A stretch of DNA of 5,077 nucleotides from Bacteroidota bacterium. GTDB taxonomy: Bacteria; Bacteroidota; Bacteroidia; Flavobacteriales; Flavobacteriaceae. The notes beneath the pieces are model-generated. The model saw nothing but the letters and a program-made list of their open reading frames with translations, did not search any database and had not been told where the DNA came from. This document shows positions 1 to 5,077 of this stretch, piece by piece. The translations under genes were made by a program, and so were the position numbers. Positions within the stretch are counted from its first letter, which is position 1. Each line of letters opens with the position of its first letter. The stretch spans positions 1 through 5,077 of the forward strand of contig CANINJ010000155.1 in assembly GCA_947468985.1 (NCBI GenBank). The letters are read 5' to 3'.

Positions 1-2172
1 GCCTTACAAGAATTTGCTGCTTATTATCGGAATTTATATCATTTCCCAATTATTGGAGTTACCGGAAGCAACGGAAAAACGATTGTAAAAGAATGGCTGA
101 ACTTCCTTTTAAATCCAGATTATACAATAATTAGAAGCCCAAAAAGTTATAATTCACAAGTTGGCGTTCCATTATCTGTGATTTCTATAAATGAAAAACA
201 CAATTTAGGAATTTTTGAAGCGGGTATTTCCACGAGAAACGAAATGGAAAAGTTGGAGAAAATCATTCGCCCAACCATTGGAATTTTAACAAATATTGGA
301 ACGGCTCACGATGAAGGATTTGATAATTTTGGAGAAAAAATTAAAGAAAAATTAAAGCTTTTCGCTCATTCTGAAATTCTAATTTACAATAAAAACAAAA
401 CTGTTGAAGCGTTTATAAATTCTAAAATAAAAACTTTTTCTTGGAGTTGCAAAGAAGAAACCGCCAATGTTTTCATAAAAATCAAACCAATTTTAGACAA
501 GACCGTATTACAAATACATTATTTAGGTTCTAAATTTGAAATAAAAATACCTTTTCAAGACGATGCTTCTATAGAAAATGCGATACATTGTTTGATGGCT
601 TTACTTTATTTAAAGTATGATTTTGAAACAATCGAACACCGAATGGAATTACTATTTCCTGTTGAAATGCGTTTGAAAGTAAAAAATGGAATTAATAATT
701 CAACATTAATTGACGACAGTTATAGCTCCGATTTTCAATCTTTGAAAATTGCGTTGGATTTCCTTGAAAGTCAAAAACAATACAAGAAGAAAACCGTAAT
801 TCTTTCGGATATTTTTCAAAGTGGTTTAACCAATGAAGAGTTGTATTCCAAAGTTTCACAATTGATACTTTCCAATAAAATCAACAAAGTAATTTGCATT
901 GGCGAAACGATTTCAGAATATAAAAACAAATTTATAAATTGTACCACTTTCAAAAATACGGAAGCTTTTATTTCTGAATTCGATAGTTTGAATTTTGGCG
1001 ATGAAACGATATTAATAAAAGGCGCACGGGTTTTTGAATTTGAAAAAATCGTGACGTTACTTGAGGAAAAAACACACGAAACCGTTCTTGAAATAAACCT
1101 AAATGCCATCAGTCATAACTTGAATTTTTATAAATCTAAGTTGAAACCAACCACAAAAATGATGGTTATGGTAAAAGCTTTTGGCTATGGAAATGGCGGA
1201 TTTGAAATTGCCAAATTATTAGAACATCACAACGTAGATTATTTGGGCGTGGCTTTCGCCGATGAGGGAATTGGGTTGAAAAATTCGGGTATCAAGATGC
1301 CAATTATGGTTTTAAATCCCGAAACCACAAGTTTTTCTGCAATTATCCAACATCAATTGGAGCCCGAAATTTATAGCTTGAAGGGATTAAATTCGTTTTT
1401 GCAATTGGCGAAACAGAAAAAATTAAACGCCTTTCCAATTCACATAAAATTGGATACTGGAATGCATCGTTTGGGTTTTGAAGAAGAAAATATGGCTGAT
1501 TTAATTTCGGTTTTGAAAGACAATAAATATGTAAAAGTGAAAAGTATTTTGACTCACATGGCAACAAGCGACGCATTGGAACACCGAGATTTTGCACTTT
1601 CACAAATTGATTTATTCCAAAAATTATCTTCAACAATAATATCCGAATTGCAAATAAATCCTATTCGTCATATTCTGAATACTTCGGGAATTAGTAATTT
1701 TCCTCAAGCGCAATATGATATGGTTCGACTTGGAATTGGATTGTATGGCGTTTCAAATGATGCAAATGAGCAACGGTTCTTAGAAAATGTAGGGACTTTG
1801 AAATCTATAATTTCACAAATCAGAACCATCGAAAAAGGCGAGAGCGTAGGTTATGGAAGACGATTTGTAGCTCAAAAAACTTCAAAAATTGCTACAATTC
1901 CTATTGGTTATGCCGATGGAATTTCAAGACATTGGGGAAATGGTTTGGGATTTGTAACGATTAACAATCAAAAAGCAACCATTATTGGTAGCATTTGTAT
2001 GGATATGTTGATGGTTGACATTACAGAATTGAAGTGTCAAGAAGGTGATGAAGTAGTTTTATTTGGGGCAAATCCAACGGTTAGTTTTATCGCAGAAAAG
2101 TTAGAAACGATTCCTTATGAAATTCTCACGAGTATTTCCCAAAGGGTAAAACGGGTTTTTTATCGGGAATAA
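1..2172 (+). CDS. murF-alr: Bifunctional MurF (UDP-MurNAc-tripeptide:D-Ala-D-Ala ligase) / alanine racemase fusion, 5'-truncated by the window edge
   Basis: The frame is open from base 1 to the TAA at 2170-2172, giving 723 residues; about 90 N-terminal residues are missing if it matches the usual ~815-residue fusion. Residues 1-~355 are a Mur-ligase domain: ATP loop GVTGSNGKT (19-27), the N-x3-GVP block (51-57), FEAG (Glu73), NIGTAH (His103), and DDSY (238-241) at the start of the C-terminal domain. Residues ~361-723 form a full-length fold-type III alanine racemase: PLP lysine Lys392 in VKAFGYG, KLDTGMHRLGF (483-493), MVRLGIGLYG with Arg576 (expected to contact the PLP ring nitrogen), catalytic Tyr618 in GYGR, PIGYADG and CMDMLMVD (666-673). 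The racemase interconverts L- and D-alanine in the cytoplasm; MurF adds D-Ala-D-Ala to the peptidoglycan precursor. The domains join with almost no linker. The MurF half departs from consensus (DDSYSSD rather than DDSYNAN; KGAR rather than KGSR), so its ligase activity is less certain than the racemase activity. Confidence 0.96.
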   Translation, partial: ALQEFAAYYRNLYHFPIIGVTGSNGKTIVKEWLNFLLNPDYTIIRSPKSYNSQVGVPLSVISINEKHNLGIFEAGISTRNEMEKLEKIIRPTIGILTNIGTAHDEGFDNFGEKIKEKLKLFAHSEILIYNKNKTVEAFINSKIKTFSWSCKEETANVFIKIKPILDKTVLQIHYLGSKFEIKIPFQDDASIENAIHCLMALLYLKYDFETIEHRMELLFPVEMRLKVKNGINNSTLIDDSYSSDFQSLKIALDFLESQKQYKKKTVILSDIFQSGLTNEELYSKVSQLILSNKINKVICIGETISEYKNKFINCTTFKNTEAFISEFDSLNFGDETILIKGARVFEFEKIVTLLEEKTHETVLEINLNAISHNLNFYKSKLKPTTKMMVMVKAFGYGNGGFEIAKLLEHHNVDYLGVAFADEGIGLKNSGIKMPIMVLNPETTSFSAIIQHQLEPEIYSLKGLNSFLQLAKQKKLNAFPIHIKLDTGMHRLGFEEENMADLISVLKDNKYVKVKSILTHMATSDALEHRDFALSQIDLFQKLSSTIISELQINPIRHILNTSGISNFPQAQYDMVRLGIGLYGVSNDANEQRFLENVGTLKSIISQIRTIEKGESVGYGRRFVAQKTSKIATIPIGYADGISRHWGNGLGFVTINNQKATIIGSICMDMLMVDITELKCQEGDEVVLFGANPTVSFIAEKLETIPYEILTSISQRVKRVFYRE

Positions 2173-2205
2173 TATTTTTCAGAAGTTTTTTTATTACTTT
2201 TTTAG

Positions 2206-2213
2206 TAAATTCG
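2206..2213 (+). promoter_or_regulatory. Possible Bacteroidota -7 promoter element upstream of mscL
   Basis: TAAATTCG matches the Bacteroidota -7 consensus TAnnTTTG at all but one fixed position. It ends 31 bases before the mscL ATG, which would leave a short 5' leader. A T-rich stretch at 2186-2192 lies about where a -33 TTTG would be expected, but no clear TTG is present. In this AT-rich gap such matches arise easily, so this is a weak call. No hairpin terminator separates the preceding gene, and read-through transcription of mscL is an equally good explanation. Confidence 0.22.
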
Positions 2214-2244
2214 AATAATTAATATATCATAAAACAAATATAGT

Positions 2245-2625
2245 ATGGGAATGCTTAAAGAATTTAAAGCCTTTGCAATGAAAGGCAATGTTATTGATTT
2301 GGCAATTGGGGTTGTTATTGGTGCCGCTTTCGGAAAAATCGTAAGTTCGTTGATTGAAGATGTAATTACACCGCTGATATTAAAACCTGCATTAGAAACT
2401 GCAAAACTCTCTGAAATTGAACAATTAGTGGCTTTTGGTGGCGTAAAATATGGAATGTTTTTGTCTTCGTTAATCAATTTTGTAATTGTAGCATTTGTAT
2501 TGTTTATAGTAATTAAAGCAATTAATGCCTATAAAAAGAAAAACGAAATTGAAGAAATAGCAGTTCCAAAAGGGCCAACCCAAGAAGAATTATTGGCTGA
2601 AATTAGAGATTTATTAAAAAAATAA
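2245..2625 (+). CDS. mscL: Large-conductance mechanosensitive channel MscL
   Basis: This 126-residue protein is a typical MscL, which forms a homopentameric inner-membrane pore that opens under membrane tension and releases solutes on hypo-osmotic shock. The N-terminal helix and TM1 (about residues 1-45) carry the family signature KEFKAFAMKGNVIDLAIGVV and then IGAAFGKIVSSL; they align without gaps to E. coli MscL as I remember it, placing pore-constriction Gly22 and Asp18 at the same numbers. A short periplasmic loop (about 46-68) lacks the longer E. coli insertion. TM2 spans about 71-93 and is followed by a basic patch (YKKKN). The C-terminus ends in an amphipathic helix, EELLAEIRDLLKK, expected to form the cytoplasmic bundle. 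The start at 2245 is preferred over the ATG at 2251 because it aligns with the family N-terminus. No Shine-Dalgarno is visible, as is usual in this phylum. It lies 72 bases after murF-alr and is followed by a strong terminator. Confidence 0.97.
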   Translation: MGMLKEFKAFAMKGNVIDLAIGVVIGAAFGKIVSSLIEDVITPLILKPALETAKLSEIEQLVAFGGVKYGMFLSSLINFVIVAFVLFIVIKAINAYKKKNEIEEIAVPKGPTQEELLAEIRDLLKK

Positions 2626-2635
2626 TCCCGCTACA

Positions 2636-2648
2636 TTATATATTCTAA
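2636..2648. repeat. Left copy of a 13-nt direct repeat flanking the convergent terminators
   Basis: TTATATATTCTAA occurs here and again, identically and in the same orientation, at 2722-2734. The match ends sharply on both sides. The two copies bracket the 73 bases that contain both terminator hairpins. This copy begins 10 bases after the mscL stop codon. Low complexity makes a chance origin possible. Confidence 0.6.
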
Positions 2649-2652
2649 CTTA

Positions 2653-2681
2653 AACCACGCCAACAGCGTGGTTCTTTTTTT
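2653..2681 (+). terminator. Rho-independent terminator of mscL
   Basis: A perfect 8-bp stem, AACCACGC (2653-2660) and GCGTGGTT (2666-2673), closes a CAACA loop. It is followed by one C and seven T residues (2675-2681). It starts 27 bases after the mscL stop. The T-tract lies only on the + strand side, so it should terminate transcripts coming from mscL and not those from galE. Confidence 0.9.
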
Positions 2682-2686
2682 AAATG

Positions 2687-2723
2687 AAAAATCCCAAAAA
2701 TAGTCTATTATATTTTGGGATTT
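2687..2723 (-). terminator. Probable rho-independent terminator of galE
   Basis: An 11-bp perfect inverted repeat, AAATCCCAAAA (2689-2699) and TTTTGGGATTT (2713-2723), encloses a 13-base loop. Read on the - strand, it begins 21 bases after the galE stop, and the stem runs out into a five-base U tract (complement of 2687-2691) that partly overlaps the stem. The stem has only three G-C pairs, so it is weaker than the mscL terminator. On the + strand it is followed by ATATATT, which makes it a poor terminator in that direction. Confidence 0.7.
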
Positions 2724-2734
2724 ATATATTCTAA
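2722..2734. repeat. Right copy of the 13-nt direct repeat flanking the convergent terminators
   Basis: This is the second TTATATATTCTAA, identical to 2636-2648. Its first two bases overlap the right arm of the galE terminator hairpin, and it ends 10 bases before the galE stop codon. That mirrors the 10-base gap between the mscL stop and the left copy. Confidence 0.6.
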
Positions 2735-2744
2735 ATCGAAGCGC

Positions 2745-3758
2745 TTACGAACGGATTTTTTGTTCCCATTTCCATGCACTTGCCATTGCTTCTTCTAATG
2801 TTGATTCGGCTTTCCAACCCAAAACATTGTTTGCTTTATCAGTGTTGGCATAAGCCGATGTGATATCGCCTTCTCGTCTATCGACAATTTTGTAAGGCAA
2901 TTTTTGACCGCTCACTTTTTCAAAAGCATGTATCACTTCCAAAACCGAACTTCCTGTTCCAGTTCCAAGATTAAATGTTTCTACTTTTGCTAAGTTTTTC
3001 TTGTTTAACAAGCGTTGCATTGCAATTAAGTGGGCTTTCGCCAAATCTACCACGTGAATATAATCCCGAATAGCTGTTCCGTCAGGCGTAGGATAATCAT
3101 CACCGTAAACAGATAATTCTTTTCGTAATCCAAAACCTGTTTGCGTAATAAATGGCACTAGATTTTGTGGAACTCCAATTGGCAATTCCCCGATTTCGGC
3201 TGTTGGATGTGCTCCAATAGGGTTAAAATAACGCAACAAAATCGCATTGATATTGGTAACTTTCGTAACATCGGTAATGATTTCTTCGCCAATTTGCTTG
3301 GTATTTCCATAAGGCGACATCGCCACTTGAATGGACGCATCTTCGGTAATTGGCATTATTTCGGCTTGACCGTAAACCGTACAAGAAGAACTAAAAATTA
3401 GATTGGCATCTTGTTTTTGTTGCAATTCTTGAAGTAAGTAAACCAACGTATTGATATTATTTTCATAATACAACAACGGATTTTCGACACTTTCGCCAAC
3501 TGCTTTTGAAGCCGCAAAGTGAATTACTCCTGCAATATCATTGTGTTTTTTAAAGAAATTTTGTACAGTTGCTTTTTCTCGTAAATCCAATTTTTCATAA
3601 AGAGGCATTTTACCTGAAATAGCAACAATTCCTTTTAAAACATCTTCTGATGAATTGGAAAGATTGTCAACAATTACTACTTCAAAACCTTCGCTTTGTA
3701 GTTCCACAACGGTGTGTGAACCAATGAATCCTAAACCTCCCGTTACTAAAATTTTCAT
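2745..3758 (-). CDS. galE: UDP-glucose 4-epimerase GalE (probable dual hexose/N-acetylhexosamine specificity)
   Basis: This 337-residue protein, close to the ~338 usual for GalE, is an extended short-chain dehydrogenase. It interconverts UDP-glucose and UDP-galactose in the cytoplasm with tightly bound NAD+. Its Rossmann motif GGLGFIG is at residues 7-13, followed by the ribose-binding acid Asp31 in IVDNLSNS. The catalytic set is Ser125 (FSSSCTVYG), Tyr150 and Lys154 (SPYGNTK). Other family blocks are HFAASKAVGES (80-90), LLRYFNPIGAHP (174-185), GTAIRDYIHVVDLA (227-240) and FNLGTG (262-267). By alignment, Ala302 takes the place of E. coli Tyr299, the gate residue that excludes UDP-GlcNAc, so a broader substrate range is inferred. 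The ATG at 3756-3758 sits directly before the Rossmann strand and is the natural start. The gene lies downstream of the aminotransferase on the same strand, 170 bases away across an unusual element, and ends at a hairpin terminator. This fits a role in surface polysaccharide precursor supply. Confidence 0.97.
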   Translation of the reverse strand: MKILVTGGLGFIGSHTVVELQSEGFEVVIVDNLSNSSEDVLKGIVAISGKMPLYEKLDLREKATVQNFFKKHNDIAGVIHFAASKAVGESVENPLLYYENNINTLVYLLQELQQKQDANLIFSSSCTVYGQAEIMPITEDASIQVAMSPYGNTKQIGEEIITDVTKVTNINAILLRYFNPIGAHPTAEIGELPIGVPQNLVPFITQTGFGLRKELSVYGDDYPTPDGTAIRDYIHVVDLAKAHLIAMQRLLNKKNLAKVETFNLGTGTGSSVLEVIHAFEKVSGQKLPYKIVDRREGDITSAYANTDKANNVLGWKAESTLEEAMASAWKWEQKIRS

Positions 3759-3851
3759 ACTGTTATTGTTTGGTTGTTACTGACTTTAGCCCTGATTACT
3801 TCACTTAATTTTTATCTTTATTTGTGTTCAGTGAACTCCGTTTGCAGCGGT

Positions 3852-3874
3852 ATCCCACGCTTTTGGGCGTGGAT
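3852..3874 (-). other. Hairpin within the intergenic element
   Basis: CCACGC (3855-3860) and GCGTGG (3867-3872) pair around a six-base loop. Allowing a single bulged C, the arms extend to eight pairs (ATCC at 3852-3855 with GGAT at 3871-3874). No T-tract follows on either strand, so it is not a classical terminator. The core stem sequence is the same as in the mscL terminator. Confidence 0.6.
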
Positions 3875-3891
3875 TATGCGAAAAGCAGGAA

Positions 3892-3913
3892 ACCTGCCTG
3901 CCGGCAGGCAGGT
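3892..3913. repeat. 22-bp perfect GC-rich palindrome
   Basis: ACCTGCCTGCC (3892-3902) is followed directly by its reverse complement GGCAGGCAGGT (3903-3913). As RNA it would form a 9-bp stem with a CCGG loop. It is 16/20 G+C in its core, in a genome region that is mostly below 45% G+C, and each arm repeats CCTG/CAGG. Sequences of this type recur in Bacteroidota intergenic DNA to my recollection, where spurious ORFs over them encode an LPAGRQ peptide; the + strand frame here indeed reads NLPAGRQV. Confidence 0.85.
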
Positions 3914-3928
3914 AGCTCCTAAAAAAAA

Positions 3929-5059
3929 TTATTTAAAAAATTCCAAAACTGAATCTGTTATAAACTTGATTTGTTCGTCGTCCAATTCAGTGTGCATTGG
4001 CAAAGAAATCACTTCTTTTACCAACTGATTCGTCACTGGAAAATCTTCTTCTTTGTATCTTGAATCCAAATATGCCTTTTGAGAATGCAACGGAATTGGG
4101 TAATAAATGGCGCAAGGAATGGCTTTGTCAAGCAAATGTTGCATCAATCCATCTCTGTCGCCGTCGATGATTCTCAATGTATATTGGTGAAAAACGTGGC
4201 AATCGCAAATATCGCAAATACTTGGTGCCAGAATATTTTTATGCCCTTCAAAAGCTGCAGAATACTTGCGAGCCGCATTTTGACGCGCCGCATTATATTG
4301 ATCTAATAAAGGTAATTTTGCGTTTAAAACCGACGCTTGAATACTGTCTAAACGTGAATTTACACCCACAACATCGTGATGGTACCGAACGTACATTCCG
4401 TGATTTACAATTCCACGAAGTTTGTGCGCCAAAGCATCGTCATTGGTGAAAATCGCTCCTCCATCTCCATAGCAACCTAAATTTTTTGAAGGAAAAAAGG
4501 AAGTTGAACCTACGTGTCCAATTGTTCCAGCTTTCTTTTTTGTACCATCAGAAAACTTACAATTTGCACCAATTGCTTGGGCATTGTCTTCAATTACATA
4601 TAAATTAAATTCTTTTGCAATGCGCATAATCGCTTCCATATTGGCGGCACGACCAAACAAATGCACAGGAACAATAGCTTTTGTTTTTGGGGTAATTGCT
4701 TTTTTAATAGCATCAATAGAAATGTTCATATTCACTAAATCTACATCCACTAAAACGGGAGTCAATTGCAATAACGCAATCACTTCAACAGTTGCAGCAA
4801 AAGTAAAATCAGCAGTAATTACCTCATCGCCAGGCTTTAAATCCAAACCCATCATTGCAATTTGCAACGCATCGGTTCCATTTGCACAAGGAATTACGTG
4901 TTTTACGTCAAGATATTGTTCTAAATTTTTTTGAAATTGCTGAACTTGAGGTCCGTTAATATAGGTATTTGTATCTAAAACTTCTTGAATAGAATTATTT
5001 ACAGTTTCTTTAATAGCTTCATATTGCCCTTTCAGGTCAACCATTTGGATTTTTTTCAT
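3929..5059 (-). CDS. DegT/DnrJ/EryC1/StrS family PLP-dependent sugar-nucleotide aminotransferase, WbpE-like
   Basis: This 376-residue fold-type I aminotransferase is expected to move an amino group, usually from glutamate, to a keto sugar nucleotide in the cytoplasm. Family blocks are MVDLKGQY near the N-terminus, CANGTDALQI (58-67), PGDEVITADFTFAAT (76-90), VPVHLFGRAANM, VIEDNAQAIGA with Asp158 (expected to bind the pyridine nitrogen), the PLP lysine Lys192 in SFFPSKNLGCYGDGGAIFTND, and RYHHDVVGVNSRLDSIQA. From memory these resemble Pseudomonas WbpE (UDP-2-acetamido-2-deoxy-3-oxo-glucuronate 3-aminotransferase) more than C4 aminotransferases such as ArnB, so a 3-amino sugar is my preferred product; FdtB/QdtB-type enzymes are an alternative. 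No partner dehydrogenase is in the window to settle it. The ATG at 5057-5059 is chosen over an in-frame TTG one codon upstream. A Cys-rich loop (CDICDCH, 282-288) lies in the C-terminal domain. It is probably cotranscribed with galE downstream; only 18 upstream bases are visible, without a recognisable promoter. Confidence 0.93.
   Translation of the reverse strand: MKKIQMVDLKGQYEAIKETVNNSIQEVLDTNTYINGPQVQQFQKNLEQYLDVKHVIPCANGTDALQIAMMGLDLKPGDEVITADFTFAATVEVIALLQLTPVLVDVDLVNMNISIDAIKKAITPKTKAIVPVHLFGRAANMEAIMRIAKEFNLYVIEDNAQAIGANCKFSDGTKKKAGTIGHVGSTSFFPSKNLGCYGDGGAIFTNDDALAHKLRGIVNHGMYVRYHHDVVGVNSRLDSIQASVLNAKLPLLDQYNAARQNAARKYSAAFEGHKNILAPSICDICDCHVFHQYTLRIIDGDRDGLMQHLLDKAIPCAIYYPIPLHSQKAYLDSRYKEEDFPVTNQLVKEVISLPMHTELDDEQIKFITDSVLEFFK
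4202..4219 (-). repeat. 9-nt in-frame tandem duplication inside the aminotransferase gene
   Basis: Two adjacent identical copies of ATCGCAAAT (4202-4210 and 4211-4219) occur on the + strand. On the coding strand each reads ATTTGCGAT and encodes Ile-Cys-Asp, giving ICDICD followed by CH. Because the unit is nine bases the reading frame is kept. It looks like a replication-slippage duplication in a surface loop of the C-terminal domain. Confidence 0.8.
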
Positions 5060-5077
5060 CAATAAAACAGGTTATAA

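Larger units (their letters stand above)
3784..3920 (-). repeat. Candidate dispersed Flavobacterium-type intergenic repeat / structured RNA between the aminotransferase and galE
   Basis: Read on the - strand, this segment starts with AGGAGCTA just after the aminotransferase stop and a T8 run. It continues through a GC-rich palindrome, TTTCCTGCTTTTCGCATAATCC, a hairpin, GGATACCGCTGCAAACGGAG and an AT-rich stretch, and ends in ATCAGGGCTAAAG. The AGGAGCTA start, the GGAT-CCGCTGCAA core and the AGGGCTA end resemble an intergenic family that I remember as common in Flavobacterium genomes; this is memory and was not searched. A long-range inverted repeat, TTCACT (3800-3805) and AGTGAA (3830-3835), adds further structure. 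No convincing coding frame is present. It could be a read-through-transcribed structured RNA, a processing or attenuation site within the operon, or a mobile repeat. Its exact ends are uncertain. Confidence 0.5.

Noticed and set aside
178..180. GTG as the start codon of the first gene
   Set aside because: The same frame is open to base 1 and encodes the Mur-ligase ATP loop GVTGSNGKT upstream of this GTG, so the real start lies outside the window.
816..1636. Two - strand open frames of 97 codons each inside murF-alr
   Set aside because: They lie antisense to well-conserved ligase and racemase motifs and show no family signature of their own.
2202..2477. - strand open frame of 91 codons over mscL
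   Set aside because: It is antisense to the conserved MscL TM1 region; its composition is the mirror of the real gene.
2739..2746. AAGCGCTT palindrome at the galE stop codon
   Set aside because: Eight bases is short enough to be expected by chance, and it overlaps the stop codon without any other signal.
3813..3820. TATCTTTA as a + strand promoter -7 element
   Set aside because: It lacks the final G of TAnnTTTG, no clear -33 element precedes it, and there is no + strand gene downstream to drive.
3921..3928. A8 run (T8 on the - strand) as the terminator of the aminotransferase gene
   Set aside because: No hairpin precedes the T run on the - strand; the sequence before it is the end of the coding region. 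The palindrome lies after it, in the wrong order for a terminator.
3774..4028. Possible 84-residue + strand gene crossing the intergenic element
   Set aside because: It runs antisense into the aminotransferase 3' end, its middle (NLPAGRQV) is a translation of the palindrome, and it has no recognisable protein features.
3165..4934. Several + strand open frames antisense to galE and the aminotransferase
   Set aside because: They are short and overlap catalytic regions of the genuine genes on the other strand, with no independent start signals or motifs.
5060..5062. TTG as start of the aminotransferase, one codon before the ATG
   Set aside because: An ATG follows immediately and gives MKKIQMVDL, a normal family N-terminus; TTG starts are rare and nothing supports this one.
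1..5077. CRISPR array, tRNA, rRNA or insertion sequence
   Set aside because: No regularly spaced repeats, tRNA-like arms, rRNA segments or transposase-like coding sequence were seen on reading both strands.

Overview
The window looks like chromosomal DNA from a member of the Bacteroidota, most probably Flavobacterium or a close relative. The evidence is an AT-rich base composition, a fused MurF-Alr protein of the kind found in this phylum, no Shine-Dalgarno sequences ahead of the starts, and an intergenic element with blocks I associate with Flavobacterium genomes. The genus is inferred, not proven.

Layout: two genes on the + strand converge on two genes on the - strand. Positions 1-2172 hold the 3' part of a bifunctional MurF/alanine racemase gene; its first ~90 codons lie before the window. 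It is followed by mscL (2245-2625), a mechanosensitive channel. The convergent gap (2626-2744) holds one hairpin terminator for each direction, both bracketed by a perfect 13-nt direct repeat. On the - strand, a WbpE-like DegT/DnrJ/EryC1/StrS sugar aminotransferase (3929-5059) lies upstream of galE (2745-3758). The 170-bp gap between them (3759-3928) is not ordinary spacer: it carries a GC-rich 22-bp perfect palindrome, a second hairpin and conserved-looking end blocks, and probably belongs to a dispersed Flavobacterium repeat or structured RNA family.

Functionally, the left half serves the cell envelope: D-alanine supply for peptidoglycan and protection from osmotic downshock. The right half makes nucleotide sugars for surface polysaccharide, with GalE interconverting UDP-hexoses and the aminotransferase installing an amino group on a keto sugar nucleotide. 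The small residue at the GalE substrate gate suggests that it could also act on UDP-GlcNAc/UDP-GalNAc.

I do not see a wholly new multi-gene system here. The items most worth a second look are the 3759-3928 element with its palindrome, the direct repeat around the paired terminators, the diverged MurF half of the fusion, the GalE gate residue and a duplicated Cys-rich loop in the aminotransferase.
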